Positions 1-5,197 of a DNA stretch of 5,419 nucleotides are shown here, piece after piece (the first letter of the stretch is position 1; every line of letters begins with the position of its first letter). A model generated the notes under the pieces. It searched no databases and was not told where the DNA came from. It worked only from the letters and a program-made list of their open reading frames with translations. Source of the DNA: Chloroflexi bacterium RBG_16_72_14 (GTDB taxonomy: Bacteria > Chloroflexota > Limnocylindria > Limnocylindrales > CSP1-4); contig MGOE01000135.1 of the NCBI GenBank assembly GCA_001797035.1, forward strand, positions 9,500 to 14,918, written 5' to 3'. The position numbers and the translations under genes are program-made.

Positions 1-1697
1 GGCCTCGCGCACCCGAAGCGCCAGCGTCTCGGCGTCGTCGAGCGTCGCGTCCTCGCCGTAGTAGATCGTGAGCAGGCCGTAGCCGGGTTCCAGCCGCCCG
101 AGCCCGGTGAGCACGGCGCGCTGGGTGTCGTTGTCGGCGGCAAGCAGGCCGTCGTCGGGATCCAGCACGATCGTCTGGCCCTTCTTGACCTTGCGCCCGG
201 ACACGGTCGCGTCCCGGATCGCCTCGGTCACCTGCATCGTCTGGACGGCGCGGCTGGCCTCCGTCATCGGCCCCGCGTTCTCCTCCGCCGAGCGGTGCGG
301 GTCCAGCTCCAGGAGCGCGGCGATGCCCTCGGCGCAGTTGCGGGTGGGGACGATATGGACCGGCACGTCGGTCATCGAGGCCACCTGGCGTGCCGCCAGC
401 ACGACGTTGGGGTTGTTGGGCAGGATCAGCAGCTCGTCGGCGGTCGTGGCGCGCACGGCGTCCAGCAGCTCGCCGGTGGACGGGTTGGCCGACTGCCCGC
501 CGCGCACGACGCGGAACGCCCCGTATTCGCGGAACGGCGCCGCCATGTCGGTGAGCACGGCCGCGAGGCCCTCGGACGGGGCCACGGCCACCACGCCCAG
601 GGGCAGCCGCGTGACGGGCGTGGGGCCGTCGCCACCGGCGCCCGCGACGGCATCCCCGCCGCGGCCCGCCGCGAGGGCGGTGGTTGCCATGCCCCGCGCC
701 GACCCCGGGCCCCCGGCCTCGCCGACGAACGCGGCGGCCCGTGCCTCGCGCACGTCCTGGGCCTGGCTGTCGAGGTTCTCGATCGTGATCCGCGACAGCA
801 TCCCGACCGACAGGCCGTACCCGATCACCGCGTCCGGCCGGTCGTTGTGGACGTGGACCTTGGCCAGGTGGCCGTCGCCCGCGACCAGCACCGAGTCGCC
901 GATCGACTCGAGGTACGCCTGGATGGCCGGCACGTCGAGCGGCTGGCCGGGACGGGCCTGGACGAGGTAGACGGTCTCGTAGCCGAAGCCGACCTCCTCC
1001 CCCGCCGGGACGGCGGGCACGGCCGGACGTGCGGCGATCCGACGCCGGGGGCCGCGACCGCCCCTTCGACCAGCGGGCGGCCGCGGGCCGCCTCGAGCGC
1101 GCCCTGGAACAACCGGAACAGCCCCTGGCCGCCGGCATCCACGACGTGCGCCTCGCGCAGGATCGGCAGCAGCGAGGGCGTCTTGGCGACCGCCCGCTCG
1201 GCCGCCTCGACCGTCGCGGCGAGCACCGACTCGACGTTGTTGTCGCGCTCGGCGGCGGTGACGGCGGCGGCGGACGCCTCCCGGATGACGGTGAGGATGG
1301 TCCCCTCGACCGGCTTGGCCACGGCCTTGTAGGCGGTCTTCGTCCCGGCGTCGAGGGCGTGGGCGAGGTCGAGGCCGTTGAACCGCCGCTTGCCCGCGAG
1401 GCCGTGCGCCATGCCGGCGAGGATCTGGCTGGTGATCACGCCCGAGTTGCCACGGGCGCCCATCAGCGCCCCGAAGCTCGCCGCCTGGGCGGCCCGCTCC
1501 GCGTCCGCCTCGGGGCCGGCCTTGTCGGCCTCCTCCAGGGCGGCCCGGACCGTGGCCAGCATGTTGGTGCCGGTGTCGCCGTCCGGGACCGGGAACACGT
1601 TGAGCGAGTTGATCTCGTCGACGTTCGCCTCGAGGGCCGCGACGGCGCTCCGGAAGGCGGCCAGGAATCCAGCACCATCGCAGGATCGGCGGGGCAT
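1..1697 (-). CDS. fakA: FakA/YloV-type fatty acid kinase (DAK2 domain), C-terminus cut by the window edge, one frameshift
   Basis: In Firmicutes, FakA is the ATP-binding subunit that phosphorylates fatty acids held by a FakB (DegV-family) partner, giving acyl-phosphate for phospholipid synthesis. The DhaL/DAK2 kinase domain fills about residues 8-200. It shows NVFPVPDGDTGTNM (33-46, with D39 and D41 as expected Mg ligands), GARGNSG (80-86), KPVEGTILTV (128-137) and VDAGGQGLF (186-194). The frame read from ATG 1697 loses sense after residue 217. The family sequence resumes one frame over from about position 1041 and stays open to base 1, with FGYETVYLV, KVHVHND, LPNNPNV and a C-terminal IYYGEDATL. 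About 566 codons are present; the family usually has about 550, and this copy has a Gly/Ala linker near 601-720. The ATG overlaps the asp23 stop (TGATG), so translation is probably coupled. Expected neighbour beyond the left edge is recG. Family assignment is firm; the acyl substrate and the FakB partner are inferred. Confidence 0.94.
1020..1060 (-). other. fakA: Apparent frameshift within fakA
   Basis: Read on the minus strand, the frame from ATG 1697 gives good FakA sequence up to EGAVAAP and then turns into Arg/Ser/Pro-rich nonsense. The downstream FakA frame begins in the linker and is clear from VPAVPAGEEVGFGYE (codons starting at 1020). The offset equals one missing base or two extra ones. 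A run of five G on the plus strand (1047-1051, C5 in the coding direction) lies at the junction. One additional C there would join the halves as AAPRRRIAARPAVPAV. A miscount in a homopolymer during sequencing is the simplest cause; a true mutation cannot be excluded. Confidence 0.85.
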
Positions 1698-2119
1698 CAG
1701 GCGACGTCCGAGCCGCTGTTCGCGAGGTCGGTGGTGCGGGGTTCGCCGTGGGCCGGCGCCTCCGCCGGCTGGGGGGCGATGCCGTGCTCGTGGCGGAGGT
1801 GGCCGATCCGGATCGTGACCCGATCCGGCTCGCGCCCGAGCGCGTGACCCAGCGCGTAGCGGACGGACGCCTCGACCTGGCGGGCGACCTCCGCGATCGG
1901 CAGGCCGTAGGCGACGGTCAGCGACAGGTCCACGGCGAGCGGGTCGCGGATCTCGAGGTGGAGGCCCGGGTGGGCGAGGCCGAGGCGCTCGAGCAGGCGG
2001 CCGAGGGCGCCCCCGCCGGCGAACCCCGACACGCCGTACACGGAGAGCGTGGCGGTGCGGACCAGGTCGCGGATCGCCCGCTTGGTGGCGAGCGAGCGAC
2101 CGGGGATCGGATCGGTCAC
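1697..2119 (-). CDS. Asp23/Gls24 family envelope stress response protein (YloU-like)
   Basis: This encodes a 140-residue Asp23/Gls24 (DUF322) protein, near the usual size of the short YloU type (about 120 residues). The core runs from about residue 24 to 109: LSVYGVSGFAGGG, then DLSLTVAYGLPIAEVARQVEASVRYAL, then DRVTIRIGHLR. The hydrophilic tail of about 30 residues has no motif I recognise, and there is no signal peptide or membrane helix. I chose GTG 2119 because GAGGAGG (2137-2131) lies 11 bases upstream and the domain begins soon after. An in-frame ATG at 2332 would run antisense through rpmB, and the added residues look non-coding. The stop TGA (1699-1697) shares its A with the fakA ATG. 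Asp23 in Staphylococcus is a membrane-associated protein tied to envelope stress; the exact role of the YloU type paired with FakA is not known to me. Confidence 0.9.
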   Translation of the reverse strand: MTDPIPGRSLATKRAIRDLVRTATLSVYGVSGFAGGGALGRLLERLGLAHPGLHLEIRDPLAVDLSLTVAYGLPIAEVARQVEASVRYALGHALGREPDRVTIRIGHLRHEHGIAPQPAEAPAHGEPRTTDLANSGSDVA

Positions 2120-2130
2120 GCGGGCGACGT

Positions 2131-2137
2131 CCTCCTC
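2131..2137 (-). promoter_or_regulatory. Ribosome binding site that fixes the asp23 start
   Basis: GAGGAGG on the minus strand is the strongest Shine-Dalgarno match seen in this window. It lies 11 bases before GTG 2119, slightly longer than the optimum. It decides for the GTG over upstream in-frame starts that would overlap rpmB. Confidence 0.7.
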
Positions 2138-2202
2138 GCGGGCGCGGGTCCGCCCCGGGGCGAACCGCGACGGGCGCTCCGTGCGGTCGGCCGGAGGCCG
2201 TG

Positions 2203-2211
2203 TGCTACGAT
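2203..2211 (+). promoter_or_regulatory. Extended -10 promoter for rpmB
   Basis: TGC-TACGAT is an extended -10 element: TG, one base, then TAnnnT. No -35 hexamer is visible 16-19 bases upstream, as is common when the TG extension is present. The expected transcription start is about 2218, giving a leader of about 65 bases before rpmB. It overlaps a matching element on the other strand. Confidence 0.6.
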
Positions 2212-2215
2212 ACCA
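2207..2215 (-). promoter_or_regulatory. Extended -10 promoter for asp23-fakA, overlapping the rpmB promoter
   Basis: Read on the minus strand, positions 2215-2207 give TGG-TATCGT, again an extended -10 element without a clear -35. The expected start of transcription is near 2200, giving a leader of about 80 bases before GTG 2119. It shares positions 2207-2211 with the -10 hexamer of the rpmB promoter. Confidence 0.5.
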
Positions 2216-2225
2216 CCCCGCTCGT

Positions 2226-2241
2226 GCCGGACTCCTCCGGC
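2226..2241 (+). promoter_or_regulatory. Hairpin in the rpmB leader
   Basis: GCCGGA (2226-2231) pairs with TCCGGC (2236-2241) around the loop CTCC, making a stable six-pair stem shortly after the predicted rpmB transcription start. It may be a leader structure for ribosomal protein autoregulation, or only a stabilising 5' hairpin. No known L28 leader motif was recognised. In a genome this GC-rich, stems of this size also arise by chance. Confidence 0.35.
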
Positions 2242-2282
2242 GCGCGCCCGTTTTCGGCCCATTCCGAGGATCCAACCAGACC

Positions 2283-2480
2283 ATGGCTCGCAGCTGCGCC
2301 ATCTGCGGCAAAGTGTCGATGGGCGGCTTCAACCCGCAGTCGTCGGGGATGAACCGCGTCCGCGCCCACCGCCGCTACCAGCCGAACCTCCAGCTCACGA
2401 CGCTCGTGAAGGCCGGGGCGCCCACCAAGGTGCTCGCCTGCACGCGCTGCCGCCGCACACTCACCAAGGGCGCCCGCTAG
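2283..2480 (+). CDS. rpmB: 50S ribosomal protein L28 (zinc-ribbon form)
   Basis: This is a complete 65-residue L28 of the large ribosomal subunit. It begins MARSCAICGK and contains NPQSSGMNRVRAHRRYQPNLQ, a typical L28 core with its lysine/arginine-rich rRNA-binding surface. Four cysteines form two CxxC pairs (C5/C8 and C53/C56), as in the zinc-binding C+ paralogue type; zinc binding is inferred from that pattern. GAGG (2266-2269) lies 13 bases before the ATG, a weak and distant ribosome binding site. The gene is the only plus-strand gene recognised: divergent from asp23 and convergent with dtd. I recall rpmB lying inverted beside yloU/yloV in Bacillus too. A terminator hairpin follows 22 bases after the stop. 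Confidence 0.97.
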   Translation: MARSCAICGKVSMGGFNPQSSGMNRVRAHRRYQPNLQLTTLVKAGAPTKVLACTRCRRTLTKGAR

Positions 2481-2484
2481 CGCC

Positions 2485-2498
2485 TGACCCACGGGTCA
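2485..2498. repeat. Inverted repeat after rpmB
   Basis: TGACCC and GGGTCA flank two bases, forming a 14-bp near-perfect palindrome five bases after the rpmB stop codon. The two-base centre is too short for a normal hairpin loop, so it may be a protein site, part of a larger fold with the following terminator, or chance. Confidence 0.4.
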
Positions 2499-2502
2499 CT
2501 CG

Positions 2503-2540
2503 AGCCGGTCGCGACCGCCGCGACCGGCTTCGTCGTGTCT
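2503..2540 (+). terminator. Rho-independent-like terminator of rpmB
   Basis: AGCCGGTCGCG (2503-2513) pairs without mismatch with CGCGACCGGCT (2519-2529) around a five-base loop, ACCGC. The 11-pair GC-rich stem is followed by a stretch with six T in twelve bases (2529-2540), a broken U-tract that is not canonical but not unusual at this GC level. In the minus direction no T-rich tail follows, so it mainly serves rpmB. Confidence 0.7.
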
Positions 2541-2598
2541 GGTATCGCAACGCTCGTCGCATGAGTCCGGGGGCGAACCGTGAGGCTTGCCCGGTCTC

Positions 2599-2615
2599 CG
2601 CTCGCCCGGCGAGCG
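2599..2615 (-). terminator. Possible stem-loop after dtd
   Basis: CGCTCG (2599-2604) pairs with CGAGCG (2610-2615) around a five-base loop, eight bases past the dtd stop in its reading direction. There is no T-tract on the minus strand, so this would be an RNA 3' stabilising or Rho-assisted element rather than a classic terminator. Confidence 0.3.
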
Positions 2616-2622
2616 CCCGGGG

Positions 2623-3069
2623 TCAGCGGTCGGCGGTGTCGAGCCAGATCGTGAACGGGCCGTCGTTCACGAGCTCCACGGCCATCTCGGCACCGAAGTC
2701 GCCCAGGCCCACACGCACGCCCTGCGCCTCCACGCCGGCGGCGAACCGGCGCCACAGCGCCTCCGCGAGATCCGGCGGCGCCGCGGAGGTGAACCCGGGG
2801 CGCCGCCCGCGCCGCGTGTCCGCGTACAGCGTGAACTGGCTCACGACCAGCGCCTCGCCGCCCACGTCGAGCAACGAGCGGTTGGTCCGTCCTTCGTCGT
2901 CCTCGAAGATCCGCAGCTCGCAGACCCGGCGCGCGAGCGCGTCGGTCGTCGCCTCGTCGTCGCCGTGGCCGATGCCGAGCAGGATCACCAGGCCCGCGCC
3001 GATCGACCCCACGACGGTGCCGCCGACCCGCACCTCCGCGCGGCTGACCCGTTGCAGGAGCGCCCGCAC
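2623..3069 (-). CDS. dtd: D-aminoacyl-tRNA deacylase (DTD)
   Basis: DTD hydrolyses D-aminoacyl-tRNA (and mischarged glycyl-tRNA-Ala), keeping D-residues out of proteins; it is a cytosolic homodimer. The 148-residue product is full length for the family. The N-terminus VRALLQRVSRAEVRV matches the usual DTD beginning. SQFTLYAD (77-84) is the active-site strand motif, and NDGPFTIWLDT (135-145) carries the Gly-cisPro pair (G137-P138) that rejects L-amino acids. GTG 3069 is the start because homology begins at once; no good ribosome binding site is seen, and it lies only 8 bases after the rpe stop, so coupling to rpe is likely. As third gene of the rlmN-rpe-dtd run it fits a translation-quality role beside RlmN. 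Confidence 0.96.
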   Translation of the reverse strand: MRALLQRVSRAEVRVGGTVVGSIGAGLVILLGIGHGDDEATTDALARRVCELRIFEDDEGRTNRSLLDVGGEALVVSQFTLYADTRRGRRPGFTSAAPPDLAEALWRRFAAGVEAQGVRVGLGDFGAEMAVELVNDGPFTIWLDTADR

Positions 3070-3077
3070 GGTGCCGG

Positions 3078-3788
3078 TCAGCCCGCGCGCTCGAGCGTGG
3101 GCGTGCGCGCGGCGTCCGCGATCGCGCGGATCCGCGCCAGCTCCGCGGCCATGTCCGGCGCCCGGTAGAGCGCCGATCCCGCCACGATGACGTCCGTCCC
3201 CTCGCGCCCGATCGCCTCGGCCGTCTCGCGCCGGCCGCCACCATCCACCTGGACCTCGCCCGCGCCCGCCGGGTCCAGCCACGCCCGGGCCGGTGCGAGC
3301 TTGGCCGCCGCCACGTCCGCCATGAACGCCTGGCCGCCGAAGCCGGGTTCCACCGTCATCACGAGCACGATGTCGAGCAGGTCGCGGTAGGGGTCGAGCG
3401 TCCCAAGCGGAGTGCCGGGCTTGACGGACAGCCCGGCGGACCGCCGGGCGTCGCGAATCCGCACCAGGGCGGGCCGGACCTGGGCGGCATCGACCTCCAC
3501 GTGGAACGTGATCGAGTCGCAGCCCGCGTCGAGGAACTGCTCGACCCAGCGGCCGGGCTCGGAGATCATGAGGTGGGCGTCGAACGGCAGGTCCGTGATC
3601 CGGCGCACGGCCTCGATGGTCTTCCAGCCGAACGTGATGTTGGGGACGAACTGGCCGTCCATGACGTCGAGGTGGATCCGGTCGGCGCCCGCGGCGTCGG
3701 CGCGCCGGATCTCGTCGGCGAGGGCACCCAGGTCGCTGTCGAGGATGCTGGCGGCGATCAGCGCCCGCGCCGGGCGGCGGCTCGGCAT
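3078..3788 (-). CDS. rpe: Ribulose-phosphate 3-epimerase
   Basis: Rpe interconverts D-ribulose 5-phosphate and D-xylulose 5-phosphate in the pentose phosphate pathway (or the Calvin cycle where present). The 236-residue TIM barrel is of normal length, slightly extended at the N-terminus. IAASILDSDL (11-20) is the first strand. HLDVMDGQFVPNITFG (39-54) contributes metal ligands H39 and D41, AHLM carries H72, and QVDGGG carries the second catalytic acid D182. VEPGFGGQAF (146-155) and VAGSALY (202-208) form the phosphate-side loops. The residue after DGG is Gly instead of the usual Ile/Val/Leu, a mild change. ATG 3788 follows the rlmN stop after 6 bases, with GGAGG (3804-3800) inside the end of rlmN as ribosome binding site. 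It belongs to the rlmN-rpe-dtd operon. Confidence 0.97.
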   Translation of the reverse strand: MPSRRPARALIAASILDSDLGALADEIRRADAAGADRIHLDVMDGQFVPNITFGWKTIEAVRRITDLPFDAHLMISEPGRWVEQFLDAGCDSITFHVEVDAAQVRPALVRIRDARRSAGLSVKPGTPLGTLDPYRDLLDIVLVMTVEPGFGGQAFMADVAAAKLAPARAWLDPAGAGEVQVDGGGRRETAEAIGREGTDVIVAGSALYRAPDMAAELARIRAIADAARTPTLERAG

Positions 3789-3794
3789 CCTTGC

Positions 3795-5039
3795 TCAGCC
3801 CTCCCCCACCCCGGCCGGCACCGGCTCGTGGCTCCGCTCGCCGCGCAGGGCCGCCGCGCTCTCGGACACGAGCCGCTCGCGGCGACGCCGGACGACGATC
3901 GGGGTGGGCTGGCCGGCGTGCTCCGCGGCCAGCTGACCGCAAGCGGCGCCGATCTCGGTGCCGCGGTTGAACCGGATCGTGGTCTGGATGCCGGCCGCAT
4001 GAAGGCGCGTCGCGAACCGCTCGACCGCTGGGATCGGCGTCCCGGTCCACGGCGTGTGGGCGACCTGGTTCATCGGGATCAGGTTGACGTGCGCGTGCTC
4101 GCCGTGGAGCAGGACCGCCAGCGCATCGGCGTCGAGGTCCGTGTCGTTGATGCCCTCGATCATCACGACCTCGTAGGTCACCCGGCGGCCGGTCGCCTGC
4201 CCGTGCTCGCGCGCGGCCGCGACCACCTCCTCGACCGGCCAGCGCCGGTTGAGCGGCACCAGGACGTCCCGGAGCGGGTTCCTCGCCGCGTGAAGGCTGA
4301 TCGCGAGCGTGAACTGCGGCCCGAGGCCCGTCAGCCGCCGGATCCCGGGCACCACCCCGGACGTCGAGACCGTGATGTGGCGGGCGCCGAGCCCGAACCG
4401 CTGCCGATCGTTGAGGGCGGCGATCGCCTCCAGCACCCGGTCCAGGTTGAGCAGCGGCTCGCCCATGCCCATGAACACGACGTTGGTTAGGTGCCTCCCG
4501 TCCGCGGCGAGGCGGCGCGCCGCGCTCCGGACCTGGTCCGTGATCTCCGCCGTCTCGAGGTCCCGCTCCATGCCCAGCTCGCCGGTCGCGCAGAACGGGC
4601 AGCCCACGGCGCAGCCCGCCTGCGAGCTGATGCACAGCGTGTGTCGCTCGCGGGATCCGTCGCGGGCCGGGTAGTGCATCAGGACCGACTCGACCAGCAG
4701 CCCGTCCGACAGCCGGTGGAGCGCCTTCTCGGTCAGGCCGCCGTCCGTGATCCGGACCTCGCTCTCGACGACAGTATCGAACCGGAAGGCGGCGTCCAGG
4801 TCCGTGCGCAGGGCTGCGGGGAGCGTCAGGATCTCCGCGAACGCCACCTCGCGGCCGCGCCACGCCGCGTCGAGAACCTGGCGCGTGCGGTAGGCCGGCT
4901 CGCCGCGCTCGGTGAACCACGCGCCCAGCTCCCCCGGCGTCACGCCGCCGATGCCCGGCCGCTCGTCGCGGGGGCGCGTGGCGGAGGGAGCCGGCCGCAG
5001 CCCCCTGAACGGGACGACGACCGGACGTACCTCGCTCAT
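3795..5039 (-). CDS. rlmN: Dual-specificity 23S rRNA (A2503-C2)/tRNA (A37-C2) methyltransferase RlmN
   Basis: RlmN is a radical-SAM enzyme that methylates C2 of A2503 in 23S rRNA and of A37 in some tRNAs, affecting the peptidyl transferase centre and fidelity. The radical-SAM motif is CAVGCPFC (C143, C147, C150). C136 in TLCISSQ and C367 in GAACGQL match the two mechanistic cysteines (C118 and C355 in Escherichia coli). MGMGEPLLN (190-198) is the SAM-binding GEP region, and IEGIND and LIPMNQV are typical. The product has 414 residues, longer than most, with a Pro/Arg-rich N-terminus of about 30 residues and a charged tail of about 45 after C367. ATG 5039 has no Shine-Dalgarno sequence and sits where a -10 element just upstream would start transcription. 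Upstream in-frame extension looks non-coding. It heads the operon with rpe and dtd. Confidence 0.97.
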   Translation of the reverse strand: MSEVRPVVVPFRGLRPAPSATRPRDERPGIGGVTPGELGAWFTERGEPAYRTRQVLDAAWRGREVAFAEILTLPAALRTDLDAAFRFDTVVESEVRITDGGLTEKALHRLSDGLLVESVLMHYPARDGSRERHTLCISSQAGCAVGCPFCATGELGMERDLETAEITDQVRSAARRLAADGRHLTNVVFMGMGEPLLNLDRVLEAIAALNDRQRFGLGARHITVSTSGVVPGIRRLTGLGPQFTLAISLHAARNPLRDVLVPLNRRWPVEEVVAAAREHGQATGRRVTYEVVMIEGINDTDLDADALAVLLHGEHAHVNLIPMNQVAHTPWTGTPIPAVERFATRLHAAGIQTTIRFNRGTEIGAACGQLAAEHAGQPTPIVVRRRRERLVSESAAALRGERSHEPVPAGVGEG

Positions 5040-5045
5040 GGTCCG

Positions 5046-5054
5046 ATTGTGCCA
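5046..5054 (-). promoter_or_regulatory. Extended -10 promoter of the rlmN-rpe-dtd operon, probably leaderless
   Basis: On the minus strand, TGG-CACAAT (5054-5046) reads as an extended -10 element. Its last T is 7 bases from the A of the rlmN start codon, so transcription would begin at or within a base or two of the ATG. No -35 match and no ribosome binding site are visible, consistent with a leaderless mRNA. Confidence 0.5.
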
Positions 5055-5173
5055 TGGGCCCCGCGTCGCCCGGCCCACACGGAGGCGTCCCCGGGACAGG
5101 GGGATGGGCCGCTGCGGGGTGGTCCCGCAAGCAGGGCGCCGGGAATGCCGGGGCCCTCGTCGCCGGTCCGGCT

Positions 5174-5182
5174 TGCTACCGT
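5174..5182 (+). promoter_or_regulatory. Possible extended -10 promoter directed away from rlmN
   Basis: TGC-TACCGT closely resembles the rpmB element TGC-TACGAT at 2203-2211 and has no visible -35 either. It would start plus-strand transcription near 5189, divergent from rlmN, toward an unidentified gene running off the right edge. Confidence 0.4.
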
Positions 5183-5197
5183 GGGCGCGGCCCACGG
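5179..5197. repeat. Perfect inverted repeat over a candidate promoter
   Basis: CCGTGGGC (5179-5186) and GCCCACGG (5190-5197) are perfect 8-bp arms around GCG. The repeat overlaps the last bases of the candidate -10 at 5174-5182 and the predicted transcription start, which is where a repressor operator would lie. It could instead be an RNA hairpin at the 5' end of the transcript. Confidence 0.45.

Noticed and set aside
107..1332. Long plus-strand open frames opposite fakA.
   Set aside because: The minus strand has continuous FakA homology here apart from one frameshift; the plus frames are Ser/Arg/Ala-rich or His/Asp-rich mirror sequence.
1803..1833. Repeated GATCCGG-type inverted sequence within asp23.
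   Set aside because: It encodes conserved Asp23 residues (REPDRVTIRIGH), so the protein sequence and GC bias explain it.
2120..2332. An N-terminal extension of asp23 from ATG 2332.
   Set aside because: It would be antisense to the start of rpmB and across both promoters. The residues look non-coding, and a strong Shine-Dalgarno sequence marks GTG 2119.
2208..2547. CGATACCA at 2208-2215 and its inverse at 2540-2547 flanking rpmB.
   Set aside because: An eight-base match over this distance is expected by chance, and the second copy has no promoter or other context.
1748..3190. A 480-codon plus-strand open frame across asp23, rpmB and dtd.
   Set aside because: It runs antisense or out of frame to recognised genes and has no motif. 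Long spurious frames are normal at this GC content.
2623..5130. An 835-codon open frame on the minus strand that could look like one large protein.
   Set aside because: Only its last 148 codons (dtd, from GTG 3069) show family sequence. The rest is Arg/Gly/Pro-rich and lies out of frame over rlmN and rpe.
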